DNA from: Actinobacteria bacterium UBA2279
GTDB taxonomy: Bacteria > Actinomycetota > Coriobacteriia > Anaerosomatales > Anaerosomataceae
Reading direction: 5' to 3'
DNA: 64,000 bases
Assembly: GCA_002347365.1 (NCBI GenBank)
Contig: DDWT01000025.1
Location: 42,723-106,722, forward strand
Below are positions 8,099 through 17,125 of the stretch, piece after piece; the first letter of the stretch is position 1; the number at the start of each line of letters is the position of its first letter. The notes beneath the pieces are model-generated. The model searched no databases and was not told the DNA's origin. It saw only the letters and a list, made by a program, of their open reading frames with translations. Both the position numbers and the translations under genes were made by a program.

Positions 8099-9124
8099 AT
8101 GCTCGTCATCATGCGAGACCATGCGACCAAAGACCAGATAGACCATGTCGTCAACAATCTTCACGAGGCCGGTGCCGAAGCGCACCTGTCCCCCGGCGAG
8201 GTCAAGACGATAATCGGCGTCATCGGTGATCGCGAGGTCATCTACTCTCTGGAGCTCGAGGGCCTTCCCGGCGTCGAGCAGGTCATCCGGGTCCTCAAGC
8301 CGTACAAACTCGTGTCACGTGATTTCCATCCGGAGGACACGGTCGTCACGGTGAAGGGTTCGGCCATCGGTGGTGGCGCGATAGCGGTCATCGCCGGTCC
8401 ATGCTCGATCGAGTCCGAAGACCAGGTCATGCGCACCGCAGAGGCGGTCAGATCTGCTGGAGCCACGATGCTGCGGGGAGGCGCGTACAAGCCGCGCACG
8501 AGTCCCTACGCGTTCCAGGGAATGGGCGAGGAAGGGTTGCTCCTGCTCGCCGAGGCCGGACGGCGTGTGGGTCTTCCCGTCGTGACGGAGGTCCTCGATG
8601 TGCGCGACGCCGAGAAGGTCGCTGCTCATGCCGATATTCTCCAGGTCGGCGCGCGCAACATGCAGAACTTCATGATGCTCGACGAACTCGGCAAGATGGA
8701 CAAGCCGATCCTTCTCAAGCGCGGGTTGTCGGCGACCATTGAAGAGCTGCTTTCCGCCGCTGAGTACATCCTCAAGGGAGGGAATCGTGACGTCATCTTG
8801 TGCGAGCGGGGGATACGGACGTTTGAGACCTACACGCGCAACACGCTCGATCTGGCAGCGGTTGCCGCACTCAAACAACTGACACACCTGCCGGTCATCG
8901 CAGACCCCTCCCATGCGACGGGTCGCCGGGATCTGGTGGCGCCCATGTGCCGCGCCGCTCTGGCTGCCGGCGCGGACGGGCTGATGGTTGAAGTCCACAT
9001 CGATCCCGAGCATGCCCGATGCGACGGGCCACAGTCGCTTACACCCGCTGACTTCTCTACGCTGATGAGAGGCATCACGTCACTGGTCACGTTCGATGGC
9101 CACCACTGGGGTCTACCATCATGA
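8099..9124 (+). CDS. aroF: 3-deoxy-7-phosphoheptulonate synthase (type I-beta DAHP synthase)
   Basis: This enzyme condenses phosphoenolpyruvate and erythrose 4-phosphate, the first step of the shikimate pathway. The 341-residue protein has an N-terminal ferredoxin-like regulatory domain (about residues 1-70) as in Thermotoga-type enzymes, then the TIM barrel with AVIAGPCSIES, RGGAYKPRTSPYAFQG, QVGARNMQNF and IADPSHATGRR. The N-terminal domain suggests feedback inhibition by an aromatic product. The start has a good AAGGAG site. Its stop overlaps the tyrA start by 4 bp. Confidence 0.96.
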   Translation: MLVIMRDHATKDQIDHVVNNLHEAGAEAHLSPGEVKTIIGVIGDREVIYSLELEGLPGVEQVIRVLKPYKLVSRDFHPEDTVVTVKGSAIGGGAIAVIAGPCSIESEDQVMRTAEAVRSAGATMLRGGAYKPRTSPYAFQGMGEEGLLLLAEAGRRVGLPVVTEVLDVRDAEKVAAHADILQVGARNMQNFMMLDELGKMDKPILLKRGLSATIEELLSAAEYILKGGNRDVILCERGIRTFETYTRNTLDLAAVAALKQLTHLPVIADPSHATGRRDLVAPMCRAALAAGADGLMVEVHIDPEHARCDGPQSLTPADFSTLMRGITSLVTFDGHHWGLPS

Positions 9125-10281
9125 GTGCGACATACCGTCCGGGTAAGGACTCGTTTCGCTCGGTTCTCGTCATCGGCCTCGGGCTGATCGGCGGGTCCAT
9201 CGCCGCAGCCGCGCGTCGCATCGATCCCGCGCCTTTGCTTTACGGTGTTGATGTGGATCCCGAGACGCTCGCAGTGGCCATCGACCGCGGATTGGTGGAC
9301 GCGGCGGCGCAACCCGATATCGCCCAGAGCGATGGGTGGCTGTCCGACGACGAGATCGACCTTATCGTTCTGGCAACTCCGGTCTCACAGACCGTCGAGT
9401 GGCTCGAGAGACTGGCGGTCAGCGGCTATAGAGGAGTCGTCACCGATGTAGCCTCCACCAAGTCACGCGTGGTGGCCGCTGCTGCTGACAGGGCCGGGGG
9501 ATTCACCTTCATCGGCGGTCACCCCATGGCAGGCTCAGAACGCAGCGGGATCGAGGCGGCGCACGCTGATCTGTTCGACGGCGCGTACTACATACTCACA
9601 CCGGGAGCAGCGACCGATACGAATGCCTTCCGCCGCCTCCACTCGTTCGTCAGCTCGCTCGGTGCACGCGTGGTCTCCGTAGACGTATCAGCGCACGACG
9701 AGGCTGTGGCGATCATCAGCCACGTGCCGCACGTGGCTGCGGCGGCACTCGTGGAACTGGCGAGCGCCAGAGCCGCAGAGGGCGGCGAAGACCTGCTGCG
9801 GCTTGCTGCAGGAGGATTCAAAGACATGACCCGCATCGCCGCAGGGAGCGCGGAACTGTGGACCGGCATATGCCTGGACAACGCAGATGCAGTAGCAACG
9901 GGACTGCAACGACTCTGTCGGGTCATCGGTGAGTTCGAAGAGCTCATAGAGTCCCGTGACGTCGACGGCATCCGGACCTGGCTGAGCCGCGCCGCCGACG
10001 TACGTCGGGCGCTACCCGCACAGTGGGTACCCGCGACGAGTCGACTCTCAGAACTGTCACTCCCGGTCAACGACCGTCCCGGCGTGATATCGACGGTCAC
10101 CACGGCTGTTGGCCGATCGGGCTGCAACATCGAAGACATCGAGATCGACCACCAATCAGAAGACTCGGCCATGTTGCGCCTCGTGCTTACCGATGAAGGC
10201 GATATCGAGGGGCTTTTGCGAGAGCTGCATCGGGCGGGGTTCGAGCCGCAGTTCCACTCTCTAGAAGAAGGTGGCGAGTGA
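9121..10281 (+). CDS. tyrA: Prephenate dehydrogenase with C-terminal ACT domain
   Basis: TyrA oxidatively decarboxylates prephenate to 4-hydroxyphenylpyruvate for tyrosine synthesis. The 386-residue protein begins with a Rossmann nucleotide-binding motif (VLVIGLGLIGGSIA), followed by the HPMAGSERSG substrate-binding segment in the helical domain. From about residue 310 there is an ACT domain (LPVNDRPGVIST) that probably binds tyrosine. It overlaps aroF (ATGA) and its stop overlaps aroA, so the three aromatic genes are coupled. Confidence 0.95.
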   Translation: MSATYRPGKDSFRSVLVIGLGLIGGSIAAAARRIDPAPLLYGVDVDPETLAVAIDRGLVDAAAQPDIAQSDGWLSDDEIDLIVLATPVSQTVEWLERLAVSGYRGVVTDVASTKSRVVAAAADRAGGFTFIGGHPMAGSERSGIEAAHADLFDGAYYILTPGAATDTNAFRRLHSFVSSLGARVVSVDVSAHDEAVAIISHVPHVAAAALVELASARAAEGGEDLLRLAAGGFKDMTRIAAGSAELWTGICLDNADAVATGLQRLCRVIGEFEELIESRDVDGIRTWLSRAADVRRALPAQWVPATSRLSELSLPVNDRPGVISTVTTAVGRSGCNIEDIEIDHQSEDSAMLRLVLTDEGDIEGLLRELHRAGFEPQFHSLEEGGE

Positions 10282-11597
10282 TGAAGTATCACGCGCGTCC
10301 GACGTCGGTGCCGCTGCGGGGACAGGTGCGCGTTCCCGGTGACAAGTCGATCTCACACCGCGCTGTACTGTTCTCGGCGATGGCGCAAGGAACGTCGCAC
10401 CTGACCGGTGTGCTCGACAGCGCGGATGTCCGCTCGAGCATCGACGCCGTGGAGGCGCTCGGAGCGAGTGTCGAGATCATTTCGGAGGGTGGTGGCGCCC
10501 TCGAGTTGCAGATAGCGGGGTGGGGCGGGGATGGTCCCGCAGCGCCGGCGCAGGCTATCGAGTGCGGCAACAGCGGAACGACCGCACGCCTGCTGATGGG
10601 TATCCTTGCCGGCTGGGATCGCCACGTCGTGCTCCAGGGTGACGAGTCGTTGTCCCTGAGGCCGATGGCACGCGTGACCGAACCTCTGGCCGAGATGGGC
10701 GCCGTGTTCGAAACGCGTGGAGGACTACTCCCGGTCGGTGTCCGTGGCGGCTTCCTCCGTGCGGGCACGCACGAGTTGCGAGTGGCAAGCGCGCAGGTCA
10801 AGACAGCCGTGCTGTTGGCCGGCCTTCGGGCGGACGGCCGTACTGTCGTGACCGAACCCGCTCCCAGCCGTGATCACACCGAACGGATGTTGCCCGCATT
10901 CGGTGTTCCGGTGGGCAGAGACCCGGAGGCATGCCGGGCCTGGGTGGACGGTCCGGACTACCTGAAGGCGACCGATGTGACGGTTCCCGCGGACCCGTCC
11001 TCCGCGGCGTTCCTCGTCGCAGCTGCCCTGCTCGTGCCTGACAGCGATGTCGTGCTGCCGGATGTCGATATCAACCCGACCAGAACGGGTTTTCTCCGCG
11101 TCGTGGCGCGCATGGGTGCATCAGTCAGCGTGGATCTGGGTGAGGTGATGGGCGGAGAGCCGACAGCGACGCTTCGGGTCCGCTACAGCCCGGTCCTTCA
11201 TGCAACGACGGTCACTGCCGAGGAGGTACCGTCCCTCATCGATGAGATACCGATCCTCGCTATCGTCGCATGTGCGGCCGAAGGAACGACGCGGTTCGAA
11301 GGTGTCAGGGAACTCCGCGTCAAGGAGTCTGATCGACTCGAGGCCATCGCCGAGGGGCTCACGGCCCTTGGCTGCACTGTACGGGCCGGGGATGAGTGGC
11401 TGGAAGTCCAGGGGCCGTGCACGTTCGGCGCGGCTGCCGTCGACTCCCGCGGAGACCATCGTCTGGCGATGGCGTACGCTGTGGCGGCGCTCAGCGCGCG
11501 AGGCGTCGTGACGATCGACCGCTTCGAGGCGATGGAGGTCTCGTATCCCTCATTCGTGGCCGACATCGCAGCGCTCGGCATCTCGGAGCGGTCCTAG
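10281..11597 (+). CDS. aroA: 3-phosphoshikimate 1-carboxyvinyltransferase (EPSP synthase)
   Basis: AroA transfers the enolpyruvyl group of PEP to shikimate 3-phosphate. The 438-residue protein has the N-terminal VPGDKSISHRAVLFSA, the GNSGTTARLL motif and the C-terminal RVKESDRLEAIAEGL and DHRLAMAYAVAAL signatures. ATG 10281 overlaps the last base of the tyrA stop. A GTG at 10278 would add one residue and is equally possible. With aroF and tyrA it makes an aromatic biosynthesis sub-operon. Confidence 0.96.
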   Translation: MKYHARPTSVPLRGQVRVPGDKSISHRAVLFSAMAQGTSHLTGVLDSADVRSSIDAVEALGASVEIISEGGGALELQIAGWGGDGPAAPAQAIECGNSGTTARLLMGILAGWDRHVVLQGDESLSLRPMARVTEPLAEMGAVFETRGGLLPVGVRGGFLRAGTHELRVASAQVKTAVLLAGLRADGRTVVTEPAPSRDHTERMLPAFGVPVGRDPEACRAWVDGPDYLKATDVTVPADPSSAAFLVAAALLVPDSDVVLPDVDINPTRTGFLRVVARMGASVSVDLGEVMGGEPTATLRVRYSPVLHATTVTAEEVPSLIDEIPILAIVACAAEGTTRFEGVRELRVKESDRLEAIAEGLTALGCTVRAGDEWLEVQGPCTFGAAAVDSRGDHRLAMAYAVAALSARGVVTIDRFEAMEVSYPSFVADIAALGISERS

Positions 11598-11619
11598 GAG
11601 CATGAACGGACCGTACGCA

Positions 11620-11628
11620 TGCTAGAAT
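11620..11628 (+). promoter_or_regulatory. Candidate extended -10 promoter for cmk
   Basis: TGcTAGAAT fits an extended -10 element and lies 37 bp upstream of the cmk start in the only notable gap (67 bp) between aroA and cmk. No clear -35 hexamer is present. Confidence 0.45.
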
Positions 11629-11664
11629 CCCTTTGCGTCACCGCCGAGTCAGAGAGAGCAGATA

Positions 11665-12333
11665 ATGATCGTTGCTATTGATGGACCTGCCGCATCGGGC
11701 AAGTCGACGGTCGCCAAAGCGGTGGCCCGCAAGCTCGGTTTTCGCTACCTGGACACAGGAGCGATGTATCGGGCCGCAGCCGCGCTAGCCACTGCACGTG
11801 GTATCGATCTGGCCGATGAGGATGCACTCATCGCGATGGTCAACCGCGAGGCTGTCACGTTCACGTATGCGGACGGCGATCCGGTCCAGACCGGCGTCAT
11901 GATCGCGGGTCTGGACGTCACTGTGACGATTCGTACGCCGCTTGTGGATGCCGCCGTCAGCCGGGTGGCTCGTGTTCCCGGCGTCCGCGCGGCGATGGTC
12001 GAACAGCAGCGCAGGCTTGCGGGTGACGGTGATGCCGTCGTCGAAGGTCGCGACATCGGGAGCGTCGTCTTCCCGGACGCGGCACTGAAGGTCTACCTCA
12101 CTGCCTCGGCAGAAGAACGTGCGCGTCGGCGACATTACGAGCTTGAAGACGCCGGTCACGCGGTTGGCAGCCACAGCGTGCGCGAAGGCCTGGAGCGCCG
12201 TGATGCAGCAGACTCCCAGCGTGAGGCCAGTCCCCTTACTGTTGCCGAGGATGCACAGATCGTCGACACGACCGGGCTCAGCATCGGGGAGGTCGTAGCG
12301 CGTATCGTCGACCTGGTGGAGACCGCGCGATGA
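11665..12333 (+). CDS. cmk: Cytidylate kinase
   Basis: Cmk phosphorylates CMP and dCMP to the diphosphates. The 222-residue protein starts with the P-loop IDGPAASGKSTVAKAVA and has the conserved FRYLDTGAMYRAAA segment, the GRDIGSVVFPDA motif and the LID region with closely spaced arginines (EERARRRHYEL). It overlaps plsC by 4 bp. The linkage of aroA, cmk, plsC and ispH is common in actinobacterial and clostridial genomes. Confidence 0.96.
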   Translation: MIVAIDGPAASGKSTVAKAVARKLGFRYLDTGAMYRAAAALATARGIDLADEDALIAMVNREAVTFTYADGDPVQTGVMIAGLDVTVTIRTPLVDAAVSRVARVPGVRAAMVEQQRRLAGDGDAVVEGRDIGSVVFPDAALKVYLTASAEERARRRHYELEDAGHAVGSHSVREGLERRDAADSQREASPLTVAEDAQIVDTTGLSIGEVVARIVDLVETAR

Positions 12334-12959
12334 CTCAGACTCTCGGCAAGATACTCCGCCCGACGATCGGCAAGTTGTTCTTGATCGCCTTCAAGACCCG
12401 ACTCCATGGCACACAGAACATCCCTGCCGGGGGAGCGGTCATCGCCGGCAACCATGTCTCGCACATGGACCCGGTGCTGCTGTGGTGCGGGTCTCCGAGG
12501 CCGATCCATTTCATGGCAAAGCGTGAACTGTGGGATCAGTCCTTCTTCCGCTGGATGCTTCCGCGAGTCTGGGCATTCCCGGTGAACCGCGGGGGCGCGG
12601 ATCGTACCGCCATAGAGACCGCCACCCGGTACCTCAAAGACGGCGACCTGGTTGGCATCTTCCCCGAGGGAACCCGCAGTGAGGACGCTCAGGCACTCGG
12701 CGAAGCGCACGGCGGGGCCGCATTCATCGCCATGCGCGCCGGTGTCCCCGTCATACCGGCAGCTTTCGTTGGCACCGAAGATGTGCTCGCCAAGGGGCGG
12801 AAGCTTCCGCGCCTTCGCAGGGTGACCGTGCTGTTCGGCAAGCCCATCTCTCCGGAGGCGTTTGCCGAGGGCTCTCGCAAGGAGCGCGTCTCGGCGATGA
12901 CGCAAGCCATCATGGAAAGCATCGCCACCGAACTCGAACGAGCAAGGGAGCTGCACTGA
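12330..12959 (+). CDS. plsC: 1-acyl-sn-glycerol-3-phosphate acyltransferase
   Basis: PlsC adds the second acyl chain to lysophosphatidic acid, giving phosphatidic acid, at the membrane. The 209-residue protein shows the HX4D catalytic motif (NHVSHMDPVLL) and the substrate-binding FPEGTRSED motif. It is coupled to cmk by an ATGA overlap and to ispH by a TGATG overlap. The partner acyltransferase step gene plsY lies about 3.5 kb downstream, so two steps of phospholipid synthesis are encoded close together. Confidence 0.93.
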   Translation: MTQTLGKILRPTIGKLFLIAFKTRLHGTQNIPAGGAVIAGNHVSHMDPVLLWCGSPRPIHFMAKRELWDQSFFRWMLPRVWAFPVNRGGADRTAIETATRYLKDGDLVGIFPEGTRSEDAQALGEAHGGAAFIAMRAGVPVIPAAFVGTEDVLAKGRKLPRLRRVTVLFGKPISPEAFAEGSRKERVSAMTQAIMESIATELERARELH

Positions 12960-13804
12960 TGAAGGTCGTCGTTGCCGAGCACGCGGGCGTCTGCTACGGC
13001 GTCGAACGCGCACTTAGACTCGCCGAGGAAGCCGCATCGCAAAGCGAGCACGTCCACACGCTGGGACCGCTGATCCATAACCCTCAGGCTGTCGAGGAAC
13101 TGCGCAGCCACGGCGTCGACGTCGCACAGGGTCTGGATGAGATCGGTGGAGGCACCGTCGTCATCCGCTCGCACGGGGTCGATCCGGCCATCATCGAAGC
13201 CGCACTGGACAAAGGCCTTGAGGTGGTCGATGCGACGTGTCCTTTCGTGGGCGCTGCGCACAAGTGCGCTGCTGAGCTGACTGACGCCGGCTACAGCGTC
13301 GTCATCGTGGGTGAGGCCGAGCACCCCGAAGTCGAGGGCATCCAGGCGCACGCCGGCGGCAACGCAGTCATCATCCAGCGGGCGGATGAGCTCCCCGAAC
13401 GTCTTCCTTCTCGGAAGGTGGGCGTCGTGGTCCAGACCACGCAGTCCGCCGCGCGACTGGAAGAAGTCGTGACCGCGCTGCTCCCCAGGGTGACCGAGCT
13501 GCGCGTCTGCAACACCATCTGTAGCGCCACGACCAAGCGGCAGCGTGCCGCCGGCGAACTCGCCCTCACGGTCGATGTCATGGTGGTCGTGGGTGGTCAC
13601 AACTCAGGGAATACGAATCGACTTGCCGAGATATGTCGGGAAGTCAACGATCGCGTCCACCATGTGGAGACCGCGGAAGAAGTGCGTGCCGAGTGGTTCA
13701 CAGATGCCGATGTCGTCGGAGTGACCGCAGGCGCGTCCACTCCCGACGTGCAGATCCGCGGCGTCATAGCCGCTGTCGAGGCGATGGGCGCCCATGACGC
13801 GTGA
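12959..13804 (+). CDS. ispH: 4-hydroxy-3-methylbut-2-enyl diphosphate reductase
   Basis: IspH is the 4Fe-4S enzyme of the last MEP-pathway step, giving IPP and DMAPP. The 281-residue protein has the three cluster cysteines in AGVCYGVERAL (C12), DATCPFVG and NTICSATTKRQ, and the conserved LGPLIHNPQAVEEL and SHGVDP segments. Its start overlaps the plsC stop. The next gene begins eleven bases before its end. Confidence 0.96.
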   Translation: MKVVVAEHAGVCYGVERALRLAEEAASQSEHVHTLGPLIHNPQAVEELRSHGVDVAQGLDEIGGGTVVIRSHGVDPAIIEAALDKGLEVVDATCPFVGAAHKCAAELTDAGYSVVIVGEAEHPEVEGIQAHAGGNAVIIQRADELPERLPSRKVGVVVQTTQSAARLEEVVTALLPRVTELRVCNTICSATTKRQRAAGELALTVDVMVVVGGHNSGNTNRLAEICREVNDRVHHVETAEEVRAEWFTDADVVGVTAGASTPDVQIRGVIAAVEAMGAHDA

Positions 13805-15110
13805 GACGTACGGCATGCCGCGCGCCGCATCAGGCGTCGGCGCCGTAGTGAGCGAGATCTCGAAAGGCTCGGACGCGGAGCGTTCCGGGATCGTCGTTGG
13901 CGACCGCGTGCTCGCCGTTGATGGTGAGCTTCTCCACGACATCCTGGACTGGCAATGGCTGACCGAGGAACCCGAGTTCGTGCTGACGCTCGAGCGTGCG
14001 GGCGACAAGGTGCAGATAGAGGTCGAGCGGGTTGCGGGCCGACCGCTGGGCGTGTCGTTCACCGATGTGCTCTTCGACGGCGTTCGCGAGTGTGACAATG
14101 CGTGCGCGTTCTGTTTCGTGTCTCAGCTGCCCGCAGGTCTTCGCAGGTCTCTGTATGTGCGCGACGACGACTTCAGACTCTCGTTTCTCAATGGGACGTT
14201 CATCACGCTGACCAATCTCGAGGACCCGGACGTCGATCGGATCATCCTGCAACGCCTTTCGCCGCTGTACGTATCTCTGCATGCGATCGACAACGCCGTG
14301 CGCAGGCGTCTGATCTGCCCTACCGTCGAAGACCGCGCACTTGAGCGGGTCGACGAGTTGTTGGCAGGGGGGATCGGCCTGCACGTCCAGATCGTTCTCG
14401 TTCCAGGCGTCAATGACGGGACGGTTCTGGACGAGACACTGGAGTGGTTGGCGGCGCGTGATGGAGTGCTGTCGGTGGGTGTGGTGCCCCTGGGCTACAC
14501 GGGTCATCAGTCACGATTCAGCGCATCATTCGAAAAGCCGGAAGACGCGCGCCGCGTTGTGGAGCAGATTCGCGGGTGGCAGGTGCGTCTCTCGCGTGAT
14601 GACAAAGACACGTGGTTGCAGGCGGCCGACGAGTTCTACCTCAATGCAGGCATCGACGTCCCTGACGCCGATGCGTACGGCCAGTTCCCACACTACGAGA
14701 ACGGTGTCGGGCTGGTGCGCACGTTCCTGGATGAACTGGTGGAGGGTACAGAGGACACGACGGTCTGCGGTCACGCCGTGGCCGTCACGGGAACACTCTT
14801 TGCGCCGACGCTCAGGCGAGCGCTGGAGTCAGTCGGTCTGGGACACGCAGTAGAGGTTCTCGACATCGAGAACGAGCTCCTCGGCGGCGGGGTCTCAGTG
14901 ACCGGGTTGCTTGGCGGGTCGGAGATCGCGCGCGCACTCAGGCAGCATGAAGGTGACGGACCGTACCTGGTTCCCGACGTTGTAGTAAACTCCGACGGAC
15001 TACTACTCGACGACACCCCCGCAGAGAGTCTCCCGGCCCTGGCCGGCGGTAAAGACGTACGCATCGTGCCGACCGGCGCAATGGGAATCGTCGACGCTGT
15101 CTGCGAGTGA
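13794..15110 (+). CDS. DUF512 radical-SAM protein with N-terminal PDZ domain
   Basis: The 438-residue protein begins with a PDZ-like domain (about residues 12-70, GSDAERSGIVVGDRVLAVDG), then a radical-SAM-like cluster motif CDNACAFCFVSQLP with three cysteines, and the DUF512 C-terminal region. The biochemical function of this family is not established. Its position directly upstream of der is seen in many Firmicutes and Actinomycetota and hints at a ribosome-related or redox maturation role, but that is inference. The start overlaps ispH by 11 bp. An alternative ATG lies at 13815. Confidence 0.88.
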   Translation: MTRETYGMPRAASGVGAVVSEISKGSDAERSGIVVGDRVLAVDGELLHDILDWQWLTEEPEFVLTLERAGDKVQIEVERVAGRPLGVSFTDVLFDGVRECDNACAFCFVSQLPAGLRRSLYVRDDDFRLSFLNGTFITLTNLEDPDVDRIILQRLSPLYVSLHAIDNAVRRRLICPTVEDRALERVDELLAGGIGLHVQIVLVPGVNDGTVLDETLEWLAARDGVLSVGVVPLGYTGHQSRFSASFEKPEDARRVVEQIRGWQVRLSRDDKDTWLQAADEFYLNAGIDVPDADAYGQFPHYENGVGLVRTFLDELVEGTEDTTVCGHAVAVTGTLFAPTLRRALESVGLGHAVEVLDIENELLGGGVSVTGLLGGSEIARALRQHEGDGPYLVPDVVVNSDGLLLDDTPAESLPALAGGKDVRIVPTGAMGIVDAVCE

Positions 15111-15140
15111 TGACGCAATCAGATGGAAGGCGGTGAGACG

Positions 15141-16448
15141 GTGGCACTCCCGATGATCGCAGTCGTGGGTCGTCCGAACGTCGGCAAATCCACGTTCGTG
15201 AACCGGCTGGTCCAAACACAGGACGCTATCGTGCACGCCGCAAGCGGCGTGACACGCGACAGAAGCTACCACAAGGCGGACTGGAACGGTGTCGAGTTCA
15301 TGCTCATCGACACCGGCGGTATAGAGTTCGTCTCGGATGACGCATTCGGCAGCTCTATACGCAAGCAGGCCGTGATGGCTGCCGAGGAGGCCGACGCGAT
15401 CGTGCTGCTGGTTGACGGGCAAGCGGGCATCACGCCCGGAGACGTTGAAGTCGGACGGCTCCTGAAGCGCGCCAAGAAGCCCGTCTTCCTCGTTGTGAAC
15501 AAGATGGACACACCGGGTCGGGATTCCGAGATCCATGAGTTCTGGAGTCTTGGTCTAGACACCCCGTGGCCGGTCTCCTCGCTGCACGGTCACGGCACGG
15601 GTGACCTGCTCGATGCACTCGTGGAGGCTCTTCCGAAGGCGGAGCGCGTCCCGGACGAAGCAGCGATCAACGTCGCGATCATCGGGCGTCCGAACGCTGG
15701 CAAGTCATCGTTGTTCAACAAGCTGCTCGGCCAGGATCGCTCTATCGTGTCGGAGGTTGCCGGTACCACGCGCGATGCGTTGGACACGCTCCTGCAGGTG
15801 GGGGAGACGCGCTACCGCCTGGTCGACACCGCAGGTCTGCGGCGGAAGTCGCAGATCGACGAGTCAGTGGAGTTCTACAGTTTCGTGCGTGCGATGCGGG
15901 CTATCGATCGTGCGGATATCGCATTGCTTGTCGTGGATTCACCCCTGGGTGTGACCGATCAGGACCAGCGGGTAGCCAGGTTCGCTGCAGAACGCGGATG
16001 CGCACTCGTCATCGTTCTGAACAAGTGGGATATCGTTGACGGTCCCGATGCCAAGGCCATCGTCGTCGAGCAGGTCGGGGATAAGCTCGGGTTCGTCGGC
16101 TACGCGCCGGTCGTCCGTTTGAGTGCTCTGACGGGTGCGAGCATCCACAAGCTCTTTCCTTTGCTCGAGCGCGTGTACGCCTCCTACAGCGGGTCGGTAT
16201 CGACCTCGGCGCTCAACAAGATGCTCACCGAGCTGCGTGCCAGCGGTCATACGATCTCGAAGCGCGGCGTTCATCTTCGCCTGCAGTACGCTACACAGAC
16301 GCGTCAGAAGCCCCCCGGATTCACATTCTTTGCCAACCACCCTCGTCTTGTGGATGACAACTTCAGACGCTACCTGGAGAACCGACTGCGTGAGGCGTTC
16401 AACCTGGAGGGCACACCTATCGTATTGAAGTTCAAGAAGAAGGACTGA
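15141..16448 (+). CDS. der: Ribosome biogenesis GTPase Der (EngA)
   Basis: Der is a double-GTPase needed for 50S subunit assembly. Both G domains are visible: GRPNVGKSTFVNRL with DTGGIE and NKMD in the first, and GRPNAGKSSLFNKL with DTAGLRRK and NKWD in the second, followed by a C-terminal KH-like domain. I prefer GTG 15141, 10 bp after GGAAGG, which yields an N terminus close to the first G motif and 435 residues. ATG 15123 would add six residues. It ends one base before plsY. Confidence 0.96.
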   Translation: MALPMIAVVGRPNVGKSTFVNRLVQTQDAIVHAASGVTRDRSYHKADWNGVEFMLIDTGGIEFVSDDAFGSSIRKQAVMAAEEADAIVLLVDGQAGITPGDVEVGRLLKRAKKPVFLVVNKMDTPGRDSEIHEFWSLGLDTPWPVSSLHGHGTGDLLDALVEALPKAERVPDEAAINVAIIGRPNAGKSSLFNKLLGQDRSIVSEVAGTTRDALDTLLQVGETRYRLVDTAGLRRKSQIDESVEFYSFVRAMRAIDRADIALLVVDSPLGVTDQDQRVARFAAERGCALVIVLNKWDIVDGPDAKAIVVEQVGDKLGFVGYAPVVRLSALTGASIHKLFPLLERVYASYSGSVSTSALNKMLTELRASGHTISKRGVHLRLQYATQTRQKPPGFTFFANHPRLVDDNFRRYLENRLREAFNLEGTPIVLKFKKKD

Positions 16449-16449
16449 C

Positions 16450-17124
16450 GTGGACCTTCTGTGGCGCATACCGGCTGCTGCGCTAGCCGCCTACATCTTG
16501 GGATCCATACCGTTCGCAGTGATCGTCGGCAAGATATTCTGGGGCGTCGACATCCGGGAGCACGGCTCAGGGAACACCGGCGCGACCAACGTGCTGCGTG
16601 TGTTCGGTCCCGCACCGGGATTCACCGTCCTTGCGCTCGACGCGGCCAAAGGGGCGGCAGCCGTCTACCTGGCTGCGATGATCGCGCCTGCAGCCTTCAC
16701 GCCGGAAGGTCACGACTGGTTTCGGATCATCGGAGCGATGGGCGCGATAGCCGGGCACTCGTTCTCGCCGTTCATCGGTTTCCGTGGGGGTAAGGGCGTC
16801 GCGACCGCAGCGGGTGCGATCGTCGTGATGGCGCCCAGGGTCGTACCGGTCATGATCGTCGTGTTCCTGTTGGTCACGGCGCTGGGACGGATGGTGTCTT
16901 TGGGTTCGCTGTCGATGGCCGCTCTGTTTCCGCCCGTCACTGCGCTCATGTATCCGGGCAGATACTCTCTACTCGCGTTCTCGGTCATCACGGCGGCACT
17001 CGTCATCTGGCGCCACCGGTCGAACGTCGGACGCATACTCCGTGGGGAAGAAGCTAAGATAACGTTCAGACGAAGACTGCTTGACGAGACTGGCTGGCCA
17101 AAGAACCGAAAGAAGGGGAGCTAG
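16450..17124 (+). CDS. plsY: Acyl-phosphate:glycerol-3-phosphate acyltransferase
   Basis: PlsY is an integral membrane enzyme that acylates glycerol 3-phosphate from acyl phosphate. The GTG-started 224-residue protein has multiple membrane segments and the three family motifs: GSIPFAVIVGK, REHGSGNTGATNVLRV and HSFSPFIGFRGGKGVAT. The following gpsA makes its glycerol 3-phosphate substrate, so supply and use of G3P are encoded together. The C terminus is basic, as expected on the cytoplasmic side. Confidence 0.95.
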   Translation: MDLLWRIPAAALAAYILGSIPFAVIVGKIFWGVDIREHGSGNTGATNVLRVFGPAPGFTVLALDAAKGAAAVYLAAMIAPAAFTPEGHDWFRIIGAMGAIAGHSFSPFIGFRGGKGVATAAGAIVVMAPRVVPVMIVVFLLVTALGRMVSLGSLSMAALFPPVTALMYPGRYSLLAFSVITAALVIWRHRSNVGRILRGEEAKITFRRRLLDETGWPKNRKKGS

Positions 17125-17125
17125 C

